A model generated the notes under the pieces. That model was not told the DNA's origin. It saw only the letters and a program-made list of their open reading frames with translations, and did not search any database. Position numbers and translations under genes: made by a program. Positions 1-5,285 of a stretch of DNA of 5,526 nucleotides are shown here, piece after piece. This stretch comes from Micrococcales bacterium (GTDB lineage: Bacteria; Actinomycetota; Actinomycetes; S36-B12; UBA10799): positions 1 to 5,526 of the forward strand of contig JAHEXM010000144.1 of NCBI GenBank assembly GCA_023252115.1, read 5' to 3'. Positions within the stretch are counted from its first letter, which is position 1, and the number at the start of each line of letters is the position of its first letter.

Positions 1-488
1 CAGGCATCGAGGTCGGCATTGCCCGCAAAGTGCAGCGGAGGACTGATCAGCACAGCGCCGAGGACCGGATCGCGGTTTCCGTGGCGCAACACGACATCAG
101 TTCCAAAAGACCAGCCAACCAACCAAGGATCGGGCAAACCGCGCCGTGTGACCTCGGCAATCGCTGCTAATAAGTCCTGGCCCTCACCGTCGCTCGAATC
201 AAATTCACCTTCACTCATACCAGCCGCGCTCGCGGTGCCGCGGGTGTTGAAGCGCAATACCGCAATATCTGCAAGCGCAGGCAGCCGCCATGCCATCTTT
301 CGCATCAAGTGGCTGTCCATCATGCCGCCATGAGTCGGCAGCGGATGCACACACACAATCGTCGCCTTGGGCGAAACATCGGTGGGTGTCGCAAGTTCGG
401 CAACGAGCGAGAGGCCATCGGCCGTTGTCAAAGTCAACGGAGTTCGAACCGCTGGCAGCACGCTATTAGCAGCAATCGGTTGCGACAC
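1..488 (-). CDS. Alpha/beta hydrolase (COG2945-like), C-terminus cut off by window edge
   Basis: The frame opens at GTG (488-486) and stays open to the window edge, giving 162 residues without a stop. An in-frame TAA lies nine bases upstream, so the start cannot be further away; AGTAGG at 492-497 is a weak, close Shine-Dalgarno candidate. Visible motifs are those of small alpha/beta-fold hydrolases: strand plus oxyanion loop HPLPTHGG (residues 48-55), RFNTRG (79-84), and nucleophile elbow GWSFG (125-129) with Ser127 as likely nucleophile. The acid and histidine of the triad should lie past the edge. The family (predicted hydrolases of the HPHP..GG / RFN.RG type) has no well-defined substrate, so an esterase or peptidase-like role in the cytoplasm is inference. 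No signal peptide is seen. It starts four bases after the zinc-ribbon gene's TAG and is probably the third gene of the leftward operon. Family call is firm; substrate is unknown. Confidence 0.88.
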   Translation of the reverse strand, partial: MSQPIAANSVLPAVRTPLTLTTADGLSLVAELATPTDVSPKATIVCVHPLPTHGGMMDSHLMRKMAWRLPALADIAVLRFNTRGTASAAGMSEGEFDSSDGEGQDLLAAIAEVTRRGLPDPWLVGWSFGTDVVLRHGNRDPVLGAVLISPPLHFAGNADLDA

Positions 489-492
489 AGAC

Positions 493-777
493 CTACTTTA
501 GTTTGCGTCGCGTTCGGGCTTTCCAACAGTTGGTGTGCCAGTGCCTACGGTCCTCAAGCCCTCGGGGGTCATCAGCAGGCCAACTGACAATGTGTGGTGT
601 TCCCGGCACAATTTCGTGGTCGCAACCGGGGCAACGGTATGTCTTTGTCGCAGATGCGCCGGGAACCCGGCGCAGGACCCATTCGCCATCGGTTGCGCTC
701 TCGCGCGTCTCAAGTCCATACGCCTTGACAATTCGATCCTCTGAGGGATCGGATTGACGACGATTGCGGCGAGCGAT
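493..777 (-). CDS. Small zinc-ribbon protein of unknown function, non-canonical ATC start proposed
   Basis: This frame encodes about 94 residues and ends at TAG (495-493). It has the hallmarks of a small protein widely seen in actinobacteria (sometimes labelled ATP/GTP-binding, without a P-loop here). These are an arginine-rich start ARRNRR (2-7), DGEWVLRRVPG (30-40), a CPGC knuckle (Cys49, Cys52), HIVSWP (62-67), and RRHWHTNCW (77-85) with His79, His81 and Cys84 as further metal ligands. A basic tail follows. The frame begins right after the dehydrogenase TGA (783-781), and no ATG, GTG or TTG occurs before the conserved part. ATC at 777 would read as M-ARRNRR, the expected N-terminus from my memory of the family; GAGG lies just before it but only one base away. 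ATT at 732 is the only other near-cognate start and would lose the ARRNRR segment. Coding is certain by motif; the start is uncertain. The role is unknown; zinc plus basic ends suggest nucleic-acid or protein binding (inference). Confidence 0.83.
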   Translation of the reverse strand: MARRNRRQSDPSEDRIVKAYGLETRESATDGEWVLRRVPGASATKTYRCPGCDHEIVPGTPHIVSWPADDPRGLEDRRHWHTNCWKARTRRKLK

Positions 778-780
778 ACC

Positions 781-2121
781 TCAGTTGTAGCTCAGAAAGC
801 CTTCGCCAGTCTTGCGACCGAGCTTGCCATCGGCAACTGTCTTTTTGAGAAGTTTGGCGGGTGTGTAGCACTCGTTGTGGAACTCGGCATCCAGCCGTTC
901 TTCGATCGAAAGCGAAACGTCGTTACCTACAACGTCAAGCAAAGAGAAGGGTCCAAGCGGCAACGACTGCCAAGTCTTCATCAGCTCATCGAAAGGCTCG
1001 ACTGATATGTAACCCGACTCAAGTGCCCGGACTGCATCGTTGAGGTAGGGGAACAGCAAGAAGTTCACGATGAAGCCCGCCCGGTCACCGCACAAAACCG
1101 GGTGCTTGCCGACGCGCCGACACAGCTCGACAATAGTTGCCGTCACGTCTGCACCGGTATCGGAAGTTGAAACAACTTCAACGAGTTTCATGACAGTTGC
1201 CGGATTAAAGAAATGCATTCCGATCACGTCTTCGGGGCGCTTGGTCACCGAAGCTATTTCAGCGATGCTCATGCTCGACGTTGTCGAGGCCAGGATCGCA
1301 CCGTTCTTGCAAATCCCATCGAGTTCGGCGAACAGGTCCTGCTTGGTTGACAGGTCTTCGACAATTGCTTCGACCACCAAGTCCACGTCGTCGAGGTCAG
1401 TGCGCGAAGTTGTGCCTGAGACCCTTTGCAGGGTTGAGTCACGATCTTCTTCTGACAGCTTGCCCTTCTCAACCGCCCGCCCGAGAGACTTCTCGAGCGC
1501 CGCACGCACCTTGGCAACCTTCTCATCGCTTCGGGCAACATAAGTCACATCGAATCTGTTCTTGGCGAATACCTCAATGATCCCTGTTGCCATCGTGCCG
1601 GTGCCGATCACGCCAACTTTGCCAATCGGCCGCCTCGGAGCACTGTCGAACGCGCTCTCGGCTGATTCGTCGATTTGGACAACATCAGAGCCGGGACGCT
1701 CGTATTCATAAAACCCTTTTCCGACCGACTGACCGAAAGCCTTCGCTTCCACGCGATCAGTCAAGGCTGCCGACGGCAGGTGTCGGATGTCTCCGCTTGC
1801 TTCATACAGTGAGTCGAGGATTGCAACCGCAGCGTCAAGTCCAATGGCATCGAGTTGAGCAAGTGGCCCAACCGGATACCCACAACCGAATCGCATTGAA
1901 GCATCGATGTCGTCGCGGGTTGCGTAGTTCTGTTCCAGCATCTTGGCTGCCTCGTTGAGGTAAGCAAACCAAATCGCCACAGCTAGGGATTCGTCCCCCG
2001 AACCGACAGCGGAACCCTCGGGTCCGCGTACTTTTACTCCTTTGCCTGACAGCACACCGGAGATTGACGCGCTCGCGTCAGAAACACCATGCAGACCGGA
2101 ATAGGTTGGCTCCGAAGCCAT
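781..2121 (-). CDS. 3-hydroxybutyryl-CoA / 3-hydroxyacyl-CoA dehydrogenase with extra N-terminal C-domain
   Basis: This cytoplasmic enzyme of 446 residues should interconvert (S)-3-hydroxybutyryl-CoA and acetoacetyl-CoA with NAD(P), in fatty-acid or polyhydroxybutyrate-type metabolism. A 3HCDH C-terminal-like domain comes first (about 45-140: YLNEA, FGCGYPVGPLAQLDAIGLD, VGKGFYEY). The Rossmann domain follows (about 167-345), with GTGTMATG (173-180) for the dinucleotide, STTSSMSI, and GMHFFNPATVMKLVEVV carrying the His303/Glu315 dyad. A second C-domain closes the protein (about 347-446: GFIVNFLL with Asn353, LPLGPFSLLDVVGND, GRKTGEGFLSYN). Usual enzymes of about 285 residues are N-C only. A longer frame to TTG 2223 exists, but I place the start at ATG 2121 because GAGGA sits six bases before it and the added 34 residues are unlike the family. 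It leads the leftward gene cluster. Its first C-domain is probably structural, since catalytic residues lie in the second half. Chain-length preference cannot be read from sequence. Confidence 0.92.
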   Translation of the reverse strand: MASEPTYSGLHGVSDASASISGVLSGKGVKVRGPEGSAVGSGDESLAVAIWFAYLNEAAKMLEQNYATRDDIDASMRFGCGYPVGPLAQLDAIGLDAAVAILDSLYEASGDIRHLPSAALTDRVEAKAFGQSVGKGFYEYERPGSDVVQIDESAESAFDSAPRRPIGKVGVIGTGTMATGIIEVFAKNRFDVTYVARSDEKVAKVRAALEKSLGRAVEKGKLSEEDRDSTLQRVSGTTSRTDLDDVDLVVEAIVEDLSTKQDLFAELDGICKNGAILASTTSSMSIAEIASVTKRPEDVIGMHFFNPATVMKLVEVVSTSDTGADVTATIVELCRRVGKHPVLCGDRAGFIVNFLLFPYLNDAVRALESGYISVEPFDELMKTWQSLPLGPFSLLDVVGNDVSLSIEERLDAEFHNECYTPAKLLKKTVADGKLGRKTGEGFLSYN

Positions 2122-2127
2122 GATTTG

Positions 2128-2132
2128 TCCTC
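2128..2132 (-). promoter_or_regulatory. Ribosome binding site fixing the dehydrogenase start
   Basis: GAGGA on the minus strand, six bases (caaatc) before ATG 2121-2119. It argues for this ATG over the in-frame TTG at 2223 and the ATG at 2217. Confidence 0.75.
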
Positions 2133-2219
2133 GCGCTTCATCGATTTGTCGGGGCGGGTAGCCACCGAGTTTGACAAATACGCACTGCCGGTCGAGACAC
2201 TGGGTCGGCGCAACCATCC

Positions 2220-2280
2220 GCAAACGCGGACGAAATGTCCCTAACCTGAGCGGTTTTGGGGACGTTTCATCCGCGTTTGC
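2220..2280. repeat. Long intergenic inverted repeat (hairpin)
   Basis: Two 22-base arms, 2220-2241 (starts GCAAACGCGGA, ends GTCCC) and 2259-2280 (starts GGGAC, ends TCCGCGTTTGC), are inverted copies with 20 of 22 positions pairing. The two exceptions are C2231/A2269 and T2236/G2264, so each strand's RNA has one wobble and one mismatch. Three further pairs (2242-2244 with 2256-2258) can form, leaving an 11-base loop; alternatively AACC/GGTT (2243-2246, 2252-2255) pairs inside. It lies between the divergent dehydrogenase and nucS genes, ending ten bases before the nucS TAGGGT box. No run of T follows it, and no gene ends here, so it is not an ordinary terminator. It could be a dispersed palindromic repeat, a regulator-binding site or an RNA element. 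No second copy is visible in the window. Confidence 0.85.
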
Positions 2281-2290
2281 ATGGCGGAGC

Positions 2291-2296
2291 TAGGGT
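2291..2296 (+). promoter_or_regulatory. Candidate -10 box (TAGGGT) or ribosome site of nucS
   Basis: TAGGGT fits the actinobacterial -10 form TANNNT and ends six bases before the GTG start, the spacing expected for a leaderless transcript. The same bases include AGGG (2292-2295), seven bases before GTG, which could serve as a ribosome site. The sequence alone does not decide; no clear -35 is seen, as is common in this phylum. Confidence 0.45.
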
Positions 2297-2302
2297 TGAC
2301 CG

Positions 2303-2977
2303 GTGCGTTTGGTTATTGCGGATTGCTCCGTCGACTATGTCGGCAAACTGTCGGCGCATTTGCCGACTGCTACTCGACTACTCCTGGTCAAGTCAGACGG
2401 ATCAGTGTCGATACATGCCGACGATCGGGCCTACAAACCACTGAATTGGATGAGCCCACCGTGCCACTTGACCGAATCTGTTGACGACGAGGGGATTGGC
2501 ACCTGGACGGTAACGAACAAAGCAGACGAGAAACTACTCATTGAGATCAACAAGGTCCACCACGATTCGACTCACTCCCTTGGCATTGATCCAGGATTGG
2601 TGAAAGACGGAGTTGAATCACATCTTCAAGAACTGCTTGCCGAGCACGTCACCACATTTGGCGAAAGCTGGACTCTGGTCCGTCGGGAGTTTCCGACAGC
2701 TATCGGACCTGTCGACCTGATGTGTCGCGACGAATCGGGCGTGAATGTCGCCGTCGAAATCAAGAGACGCGGTGAGATCGACGGCGTAGAGCAACTGACG
2801 CGGTATCTAGAACTACTCAATCGTGATCCGCTCTTAGCTCCGGTGAAGGGAGTCTTCGCCGCACAGCAGATCAAACCGCAAGCACGAACACTGGCCGAGG
2901 ATCGCGGTATTCGATGTGTGGTCGTCGATTACGACGTATTGCGGGGAACCGATGATCCATCGACGCGTTTGTTCTAG
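2303..2977 (+). CDS. nucS: Endonuclease NucS/EndoMS (mismatch-specific)
   Basis: This complete 224-residue protein starts at GTG with the family's typical opening ([16 protein letters not shown]). NucS/EndoMS is a dimeric nuclease that cuts both strands around certain mismatches and provides mutation avoidance in actinobacteria and archaea lacking MutS/MutL. The N-terminal DNA-binding and dimer domain spans about 1-110, with [20 protein letters not shown] and KPLNWMSPP. The RecB-like nuclease domain spans about 115-224: GPVDLM with Asp138, VAVEIKRRG with Glu152 and Lys154, and [12 protein letters not shown] with Gln164 and Tyr168, so the metal-binding core is intact. The C-terminal DPSTRLF resembles the sliding-clamp (beta) binding tail reported for actinobacterial EndoMS. 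Length is normal for the family. It is divergent from the dehydrogenase cluster and convergent with the cell-wall peptidase, sharing a CTAG stop. It has no co-directional neighbour in the window, so is probably monocistronic. Identification is close to certain. Confidence 0.97.
   Translation: MRLVIADCSVDYVGKLSAHLPTATRLLLVKSDGSVSIHADDRAYKPLNWMSPPCHLTESVDDEGIGTWTVTNKADEKLLIEINKVHHDSTHSLGIDPGLVKDGVESHLQELLAEHVTTFGESWTLVRREFPTAIGPVDLMCRDESGVNVAVEIKRRGEIDGVEQLTRYLELLNRDPLLAPVKGVFAAQQIKPQARTLAEDRGIRCVVVDYDVLRGTDDPSTRLF
2974..2977. other. Shared palindromic stop CTAG of two convergent genes
   Basis: NucS ends with TAG at 2975-2977 on the plus strand; the peptidase ends with TAG at 2976-2974 on the minus strand. 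The self-complementary CTAG serves both, giving a four-base antisense overlap and no spacer for a terminator hairpin. No strong stem plus T-run is seen on either side, so transcripts may overlap at their 3' ends. Confidence 0.9.
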
Positions 2978-4497
2978 GGCTTTTTGATCGGCTTCTTTGC
3001 GGGTTTGTCCGGTGGAACAATCACGCGCCCGAACATTGCTGGACTTCGGTAGTAGCTACTGGTCTTGTAGTTGTTCAGTTCGACGCCAGTTCGCGTCGAC
3101 CCAGCCTGCACCATGACACCGGTTCCTGGGTTGACCACCATCGCAACGTGGTCAATCCGGCCTGGAGCATCCGTACCGTTGTTGAAGACCCAAAAGATCA
3201 GATCGCCCGGTTTCTCTTGCCCAGCAGGAATTGGAACTACCCAGCGTCGATTGGTCGCTTGTTGGTGCGCCATTTGCAACGGCCATGGCGAGCCCGCCTC
3301 ATGCCACGCGCGCCAAGTGAATCCGTTACAGCCATATGCGGGGCCAACTCCGCCCGCAGAGGCATACGGATGCCCGACTTGCGAAATAGCAAACTTGACT
3401 GCGGCTAGCGCCCTGGGCGAACCGCCCGCAGGGATCACGCCATCCCACGAGCTACCAGCGTCAACGGTCCACGACGATGCCGCGAGCTGCGCTTGCGTCA
3501 ATGCCATTTGTTGATCCGCGGCGTTCATCGCATCGGTGGCTTGCTGTGCAAGCGCCTTCGCTTCATCGCGTAACTTCGCGGCTTGCGCCGCTGCGGCCAA
3601 AGCGGTCGAAACTATTTTGCTCTGCGCATTGTTGGTGTACTTCATGTACACCTGTCGGTCAGTGAAGTCCTGCGGAGTTCCAGCCGACAATGAATCAGCT
3701 TGCAACAACCACTGGGGATCAATTCCGGCCTTATAGATCTCACGAACATAATCCAGCACTGCATTCTGCGCTTTGTCTGCATCGACTTGCGCGACCTCAG
3801 CCTTCTTAGTGACCACTGCAGCTCTCGCGTTGGCCTTCTTTGCGGTCGCCTGTGCTGCACCATGCGCGTCTTCCGCCGCAGCCGCGTTCCCACGCAATTC
3901 ATCTGCCAGGACTGGATCAAAGGTCACGCCCGGAATTGATATGCCTGGCATAACTGTGGCGCCGGAAAGCCACGCACGCGGATCAACCGGTTGACCATCA
4001 ATTCGGACTTCGAAATGTAGGTGTGGACCGGTCGTGTTTCCGGTCGCGCCGACTAGGCCGATCTGTTGTCCCGCCCTGACTTTGGAACCAACCGCAGTCC
4101 CGATGATGGATTGATGCGCGTACCAAGTCTCCACGCCGTCTGAATGGCGAACCCGCGTGAGATTCCCATAGGGGCCCGCATTGCCAACGAAAACCACGAC
4201 ACCATCGGCTGCAGCGAGCACTGGAGTACCAGTCGGATTGGGAAAATCCTGACCAGTGTGGTGCCCGGACGCCCACATCGATCCAGCTTGGCCAAAGGGC
4301 GTCCCCCAGTTCACGCGTCCTGCCGGGACTGGAATAACCCTCCGATAGGTCGCAGCCGCGACTATCGGTGAGTTGGGTTCAACTGCGGGAGCTGGCGCCG
4401 ACATCACTGCAACGAGTCCCGAGCAGACACTAATAACGAGCAGGCATCGGACACCGTGCATTGCGGCACGATGAACACGCGAACTGACCCGCTCCAC
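2974..4497 (-). CDS. Secreted two-enzyme peptidoglycan peptidase: M23 (LytM) - coiled coil - NlpC/P60
   Basis: The 507-residue protein should cleave peptidoglycan stem peptides or cross-bridges outside the membrane. I place the start at GTG 4497-4495 because a perfect AAGGAG sits six bases upstream; the longest frame begins six codons earlier at TTG 4515. A signal peptide follows (basic n-region, hydrophobic about 17-32, likely cut near APA-V, 36-39). The M23 domain (about 55-180) has all metal and catalytic residues: HTGQD (His80, Asp84), WYAH (His128), GPHLHFE (His159, His161). Residues about 195-340 are an alanine-rich coiled coil with a RipA-like middle ([25 protein letters not shown]). 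The NlpC/P60 domain (about 360-490) has YGCNG (Cys390) and IDHVAMVV (His450), with Gln464 in VQAG where the third, often His, residue is expected. The usual DCSG is GCNG. The Lys/Pro tail ([10 protein letters not shown]) may bind wall polymers. No lipobox. Domain calls are firm; the exact bond cut is not known. Confidence 0.95.
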   Translation of the reverse strand: MERVSSRVHRAAMHGVRCLLVISVCSGLVAVMSAPAPAVEPNSPIVAAATYRRVIPVPAGRVNWGTPFGQAGSMWASGHHTGQDFPNPTGTPVLAAADGVVVFVGNAGPYGNLTRVRHSDGVETWYAHQSIIGTAVGSKVRAGQQIGLVGATGNTTGPHLHFEVRIDGQPVDPRAWLSGATVMPGISIPGVTFDPVLADELRGNAAAAEDAHGAAQATAKKANARAAVVTKKAEVAQVDADKAQNAVLDYVREIYKAGIDPQWLLQADSLSAGTPQDFTDRQVYMKYTNNAQSKIVSTALAAAAQAAKLRDEAKALAQQATDAMNAADQQMALTQAQLAASSWTVDAGSSWDGVIPAGGSPRALAAVKFAISQVGHPYASAGGVGPAYGCNGFTWRAWHEAGSPWPLQMAHQQATNRRWVVPIPAGQEKPGDLIFWVFNNGTDAPGRIDHVAMVVNPGTGVMVQAGSTRTGVELNNYKTSSYYRSPAMFGRVIVPPDKPAKKPIKKP

Positions 4498-4503
4498 GAT
4501 CTT

Positions 4504-4509
4504 CTCCTT
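4504..4509 (-). promoter_or_regulatory. Ribosome binding site fixing the peptidase start at GTG 4497
   Basis: AAGGAG on the minus strand, six bases (aagatc) before GTG 4497-4495. It lies inside the longer possible frame from TTG 4515, which has only GAGAG directly abutting it. This favours the shorter protein. Confidence 0.75.
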
Positions 4510-4580
4510 CGTCAACTCTCATGGTCGGTCGTATGGGGGTCAACCGCAATTCGGGTAGAACAAGTGTGGAAATCTCGTGA

Positions 4581-4591
4581 CTCACCGTGAG
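4581..4591. repeat. Short palindrome in divergent spacer
   Basis: CTCAC-C-GTGAG, five-base arms around one central base, four bases before the TAGGGT box of the oxidoreductase gene. Its place could suit an operator shared by the divergent peptidase and oxidoreductase genes, but a palindrome this short can arise by chance. Confidence 0.3.
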
Positions 4592-4594
4592 AGC

Positions 4595-4600
4595 TAGGGT
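4595..4600 (+). promoter_or_regulatory. Candidate -10 box (TAGGGT) or ribosome site of the oxidoreductase gene
   Basis: TAGGGT ends six bases before ATG 4607, the same box and spacing as before nucS; both sit in the shared string GAGCTAGGGTT. It may be a -10 for a leaderless mRNA, or AGGG (4596-4599) may act as a ribosome site seven bases before ATG. No convincing -35 is seen. Confidence 0.45.
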
Positions 4601-4606
4601 TAGGTC

Positions 4607-5281
4607 ATGAAACTTGGGATCCTTGGAACCGGAAATGTCGGACAGACACTTGGCACGCGATGCGTTGAACTTGGGCACGAGGTCACCCTCGGCTCGCGAA
4701 CTGCTGACAACGAAGCGGCTGTTGCCTGGGCGAGCGATACCGGGGCACATCACGGCACATTCGCAGACGCTGTCGCATCCGCGGAATTAGTTATCAATGC
4801 CACTTCAGGTATCGCGTCGCTCGCGGCTTTGACTTCAACCGGCGATGGGGCTCTCGACGGCAAAATCATCTTGGACGTAGCCAACGCGCTGGACTTTTCG
4901 AAAGGGTTTCCGCCGACGCTGGCCATTTGCAACGACGACAGCCTCGGCGAACAGATTCAACGCGAATACCCGGCCGCACATGTCGTCAAGTCGCTCAACA
5001 CCGTGAACTGCGACGTCATGGTGCATCCCGATCGCGTTTCCGGAGTCCACTCGATGTTTGTAGCTGGCAATGACGAGCCAGCAAAAGCCGTCGTCATGAG
5101 CTTGCTACACGGATTCGGGTGGCAAGAGGACGCGCTCATTGACTTAGGTGACATCACTGCTGCCCGGGCTATGGAGATGTATCTGCCCTTGTGGCTGCGC
5201 CTTTTTGGGACAATCGGCGACGCTGATTTCAATATCAACGTCGTGTCAGCGCGACGTGGGACTAGCTCAACGTCAAGATGA
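4607..5281 (+). CDS. NADP/F420-type oxidoreductase (COG2085 family)
   Basis: This complete 224-residue cytoplasmic protein starts at ATG with MKLGILGTGNVGQTLG. The Gly7-x-Gly9-x-x-Gly12 loop binds the dinucleotide, and Ser30-Arg31 (TLGSRTADN) is the usual pocket for the 2'-phosphate of NADPH. Later family markers are LVINATSG (61-68), ILDVANALDFSKGFPP (88-103), AAHVVKSLNTVNCDVM (123-138), FVAGND (151-156), and LPLWLRLFGTIGDADFNINVV (193-213). The family includes archaeal F420:NADPH oxidoreductase and many bacterial relatives of uncertain electron partner. The sequence does not show whether this one uses F420. The end is slightly long: the family usually stops soon after the FNI.VV strand, whereas here an extra SARRGTSSTSR tail runs to TGA 5279-5281. 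The next gene, arginine deiminase, starts four bases later in another frame, so co-transcription and translational coupling are likely. A functional link to arginine catabolism is not evident. Confidence 0.9.
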   Translation: MKLGILGTGNVGQTLGTRCVELGHEVTLGSRTADNEAAVAWASDTGAHHGTFADAVASAELVINATSGIASLAALTSTGDGALDGKIILDVANALDFSKGFPPTLAICNDDSLGEQIQREYPAAHVVKSLNTVNCDVMVHPDRVSGVHSMFVAGNDEPAKAVVMSLLHGFGWQEDALIDLGDITAARAMEMYLPLWLRLFGTIGDADFNINVVSARRGTSSTSR

Positions 5282-5285
5282 ACCC

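Noticed and set aside
19..333. 104-residue plus-strand frame
   Set aside because: Antisense to the alpha/beta hydrolase, whose motifs (HPLPTHGG, GWSFG) are clear on the minus strand.
498..731. 77-residue minus-strand frame starting with ATG
   Set aside because: It overlaps the zinc-ribbon gene in another frame. The zinc-ribbon frame has conserved motifs, while this one has none, so it is a shadow.
781..783. TGA as a selenocysteine codon
   Set aside because: The dehydrogenase ends normally there, and no selenoprotein-type downstream hairpin or family precedent is seen.
1070..1543. 157-residue plus-strand frame
   Set aside because: Antisense to the dehydrogenase Rossmann domain; composition is Ser/Arg-rich as expected of a shadow.
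2171..2176. TTGACA as a -35 element
   Set aside because: No TANNNT or TATAAT-like box lies 16-19 bases downstream, so there is no promoter pair.
2122..2223. Upstream extension of the dehydrogenase to TTG 2223
   Set aside because: The added 34 residues do not look like the family, and a good ribosome site marks ATG 2121.
2220..2280. Hairpin as a rho-independent terminator
   Set aside because: No T-run follows on either strand and no gene ends at it; both neighbours start, rather than end, in this spacer.
3071..3514. 147-residue plus-strand frame
   Set aside because: Antisense to the NlpC/P60 domain; no recognisable motif.
4538..4543. TTGACC (minus strand) as a -35 for the peptidase gene
   Set aside because: No matching -10 at the right distance before the start.
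4430..4753. 107-residue minus-strand frame over the divergent spacer
   Set aside because: It overlaps the oxidoreductase start and the peptidase start in another frame and shows no family motif.
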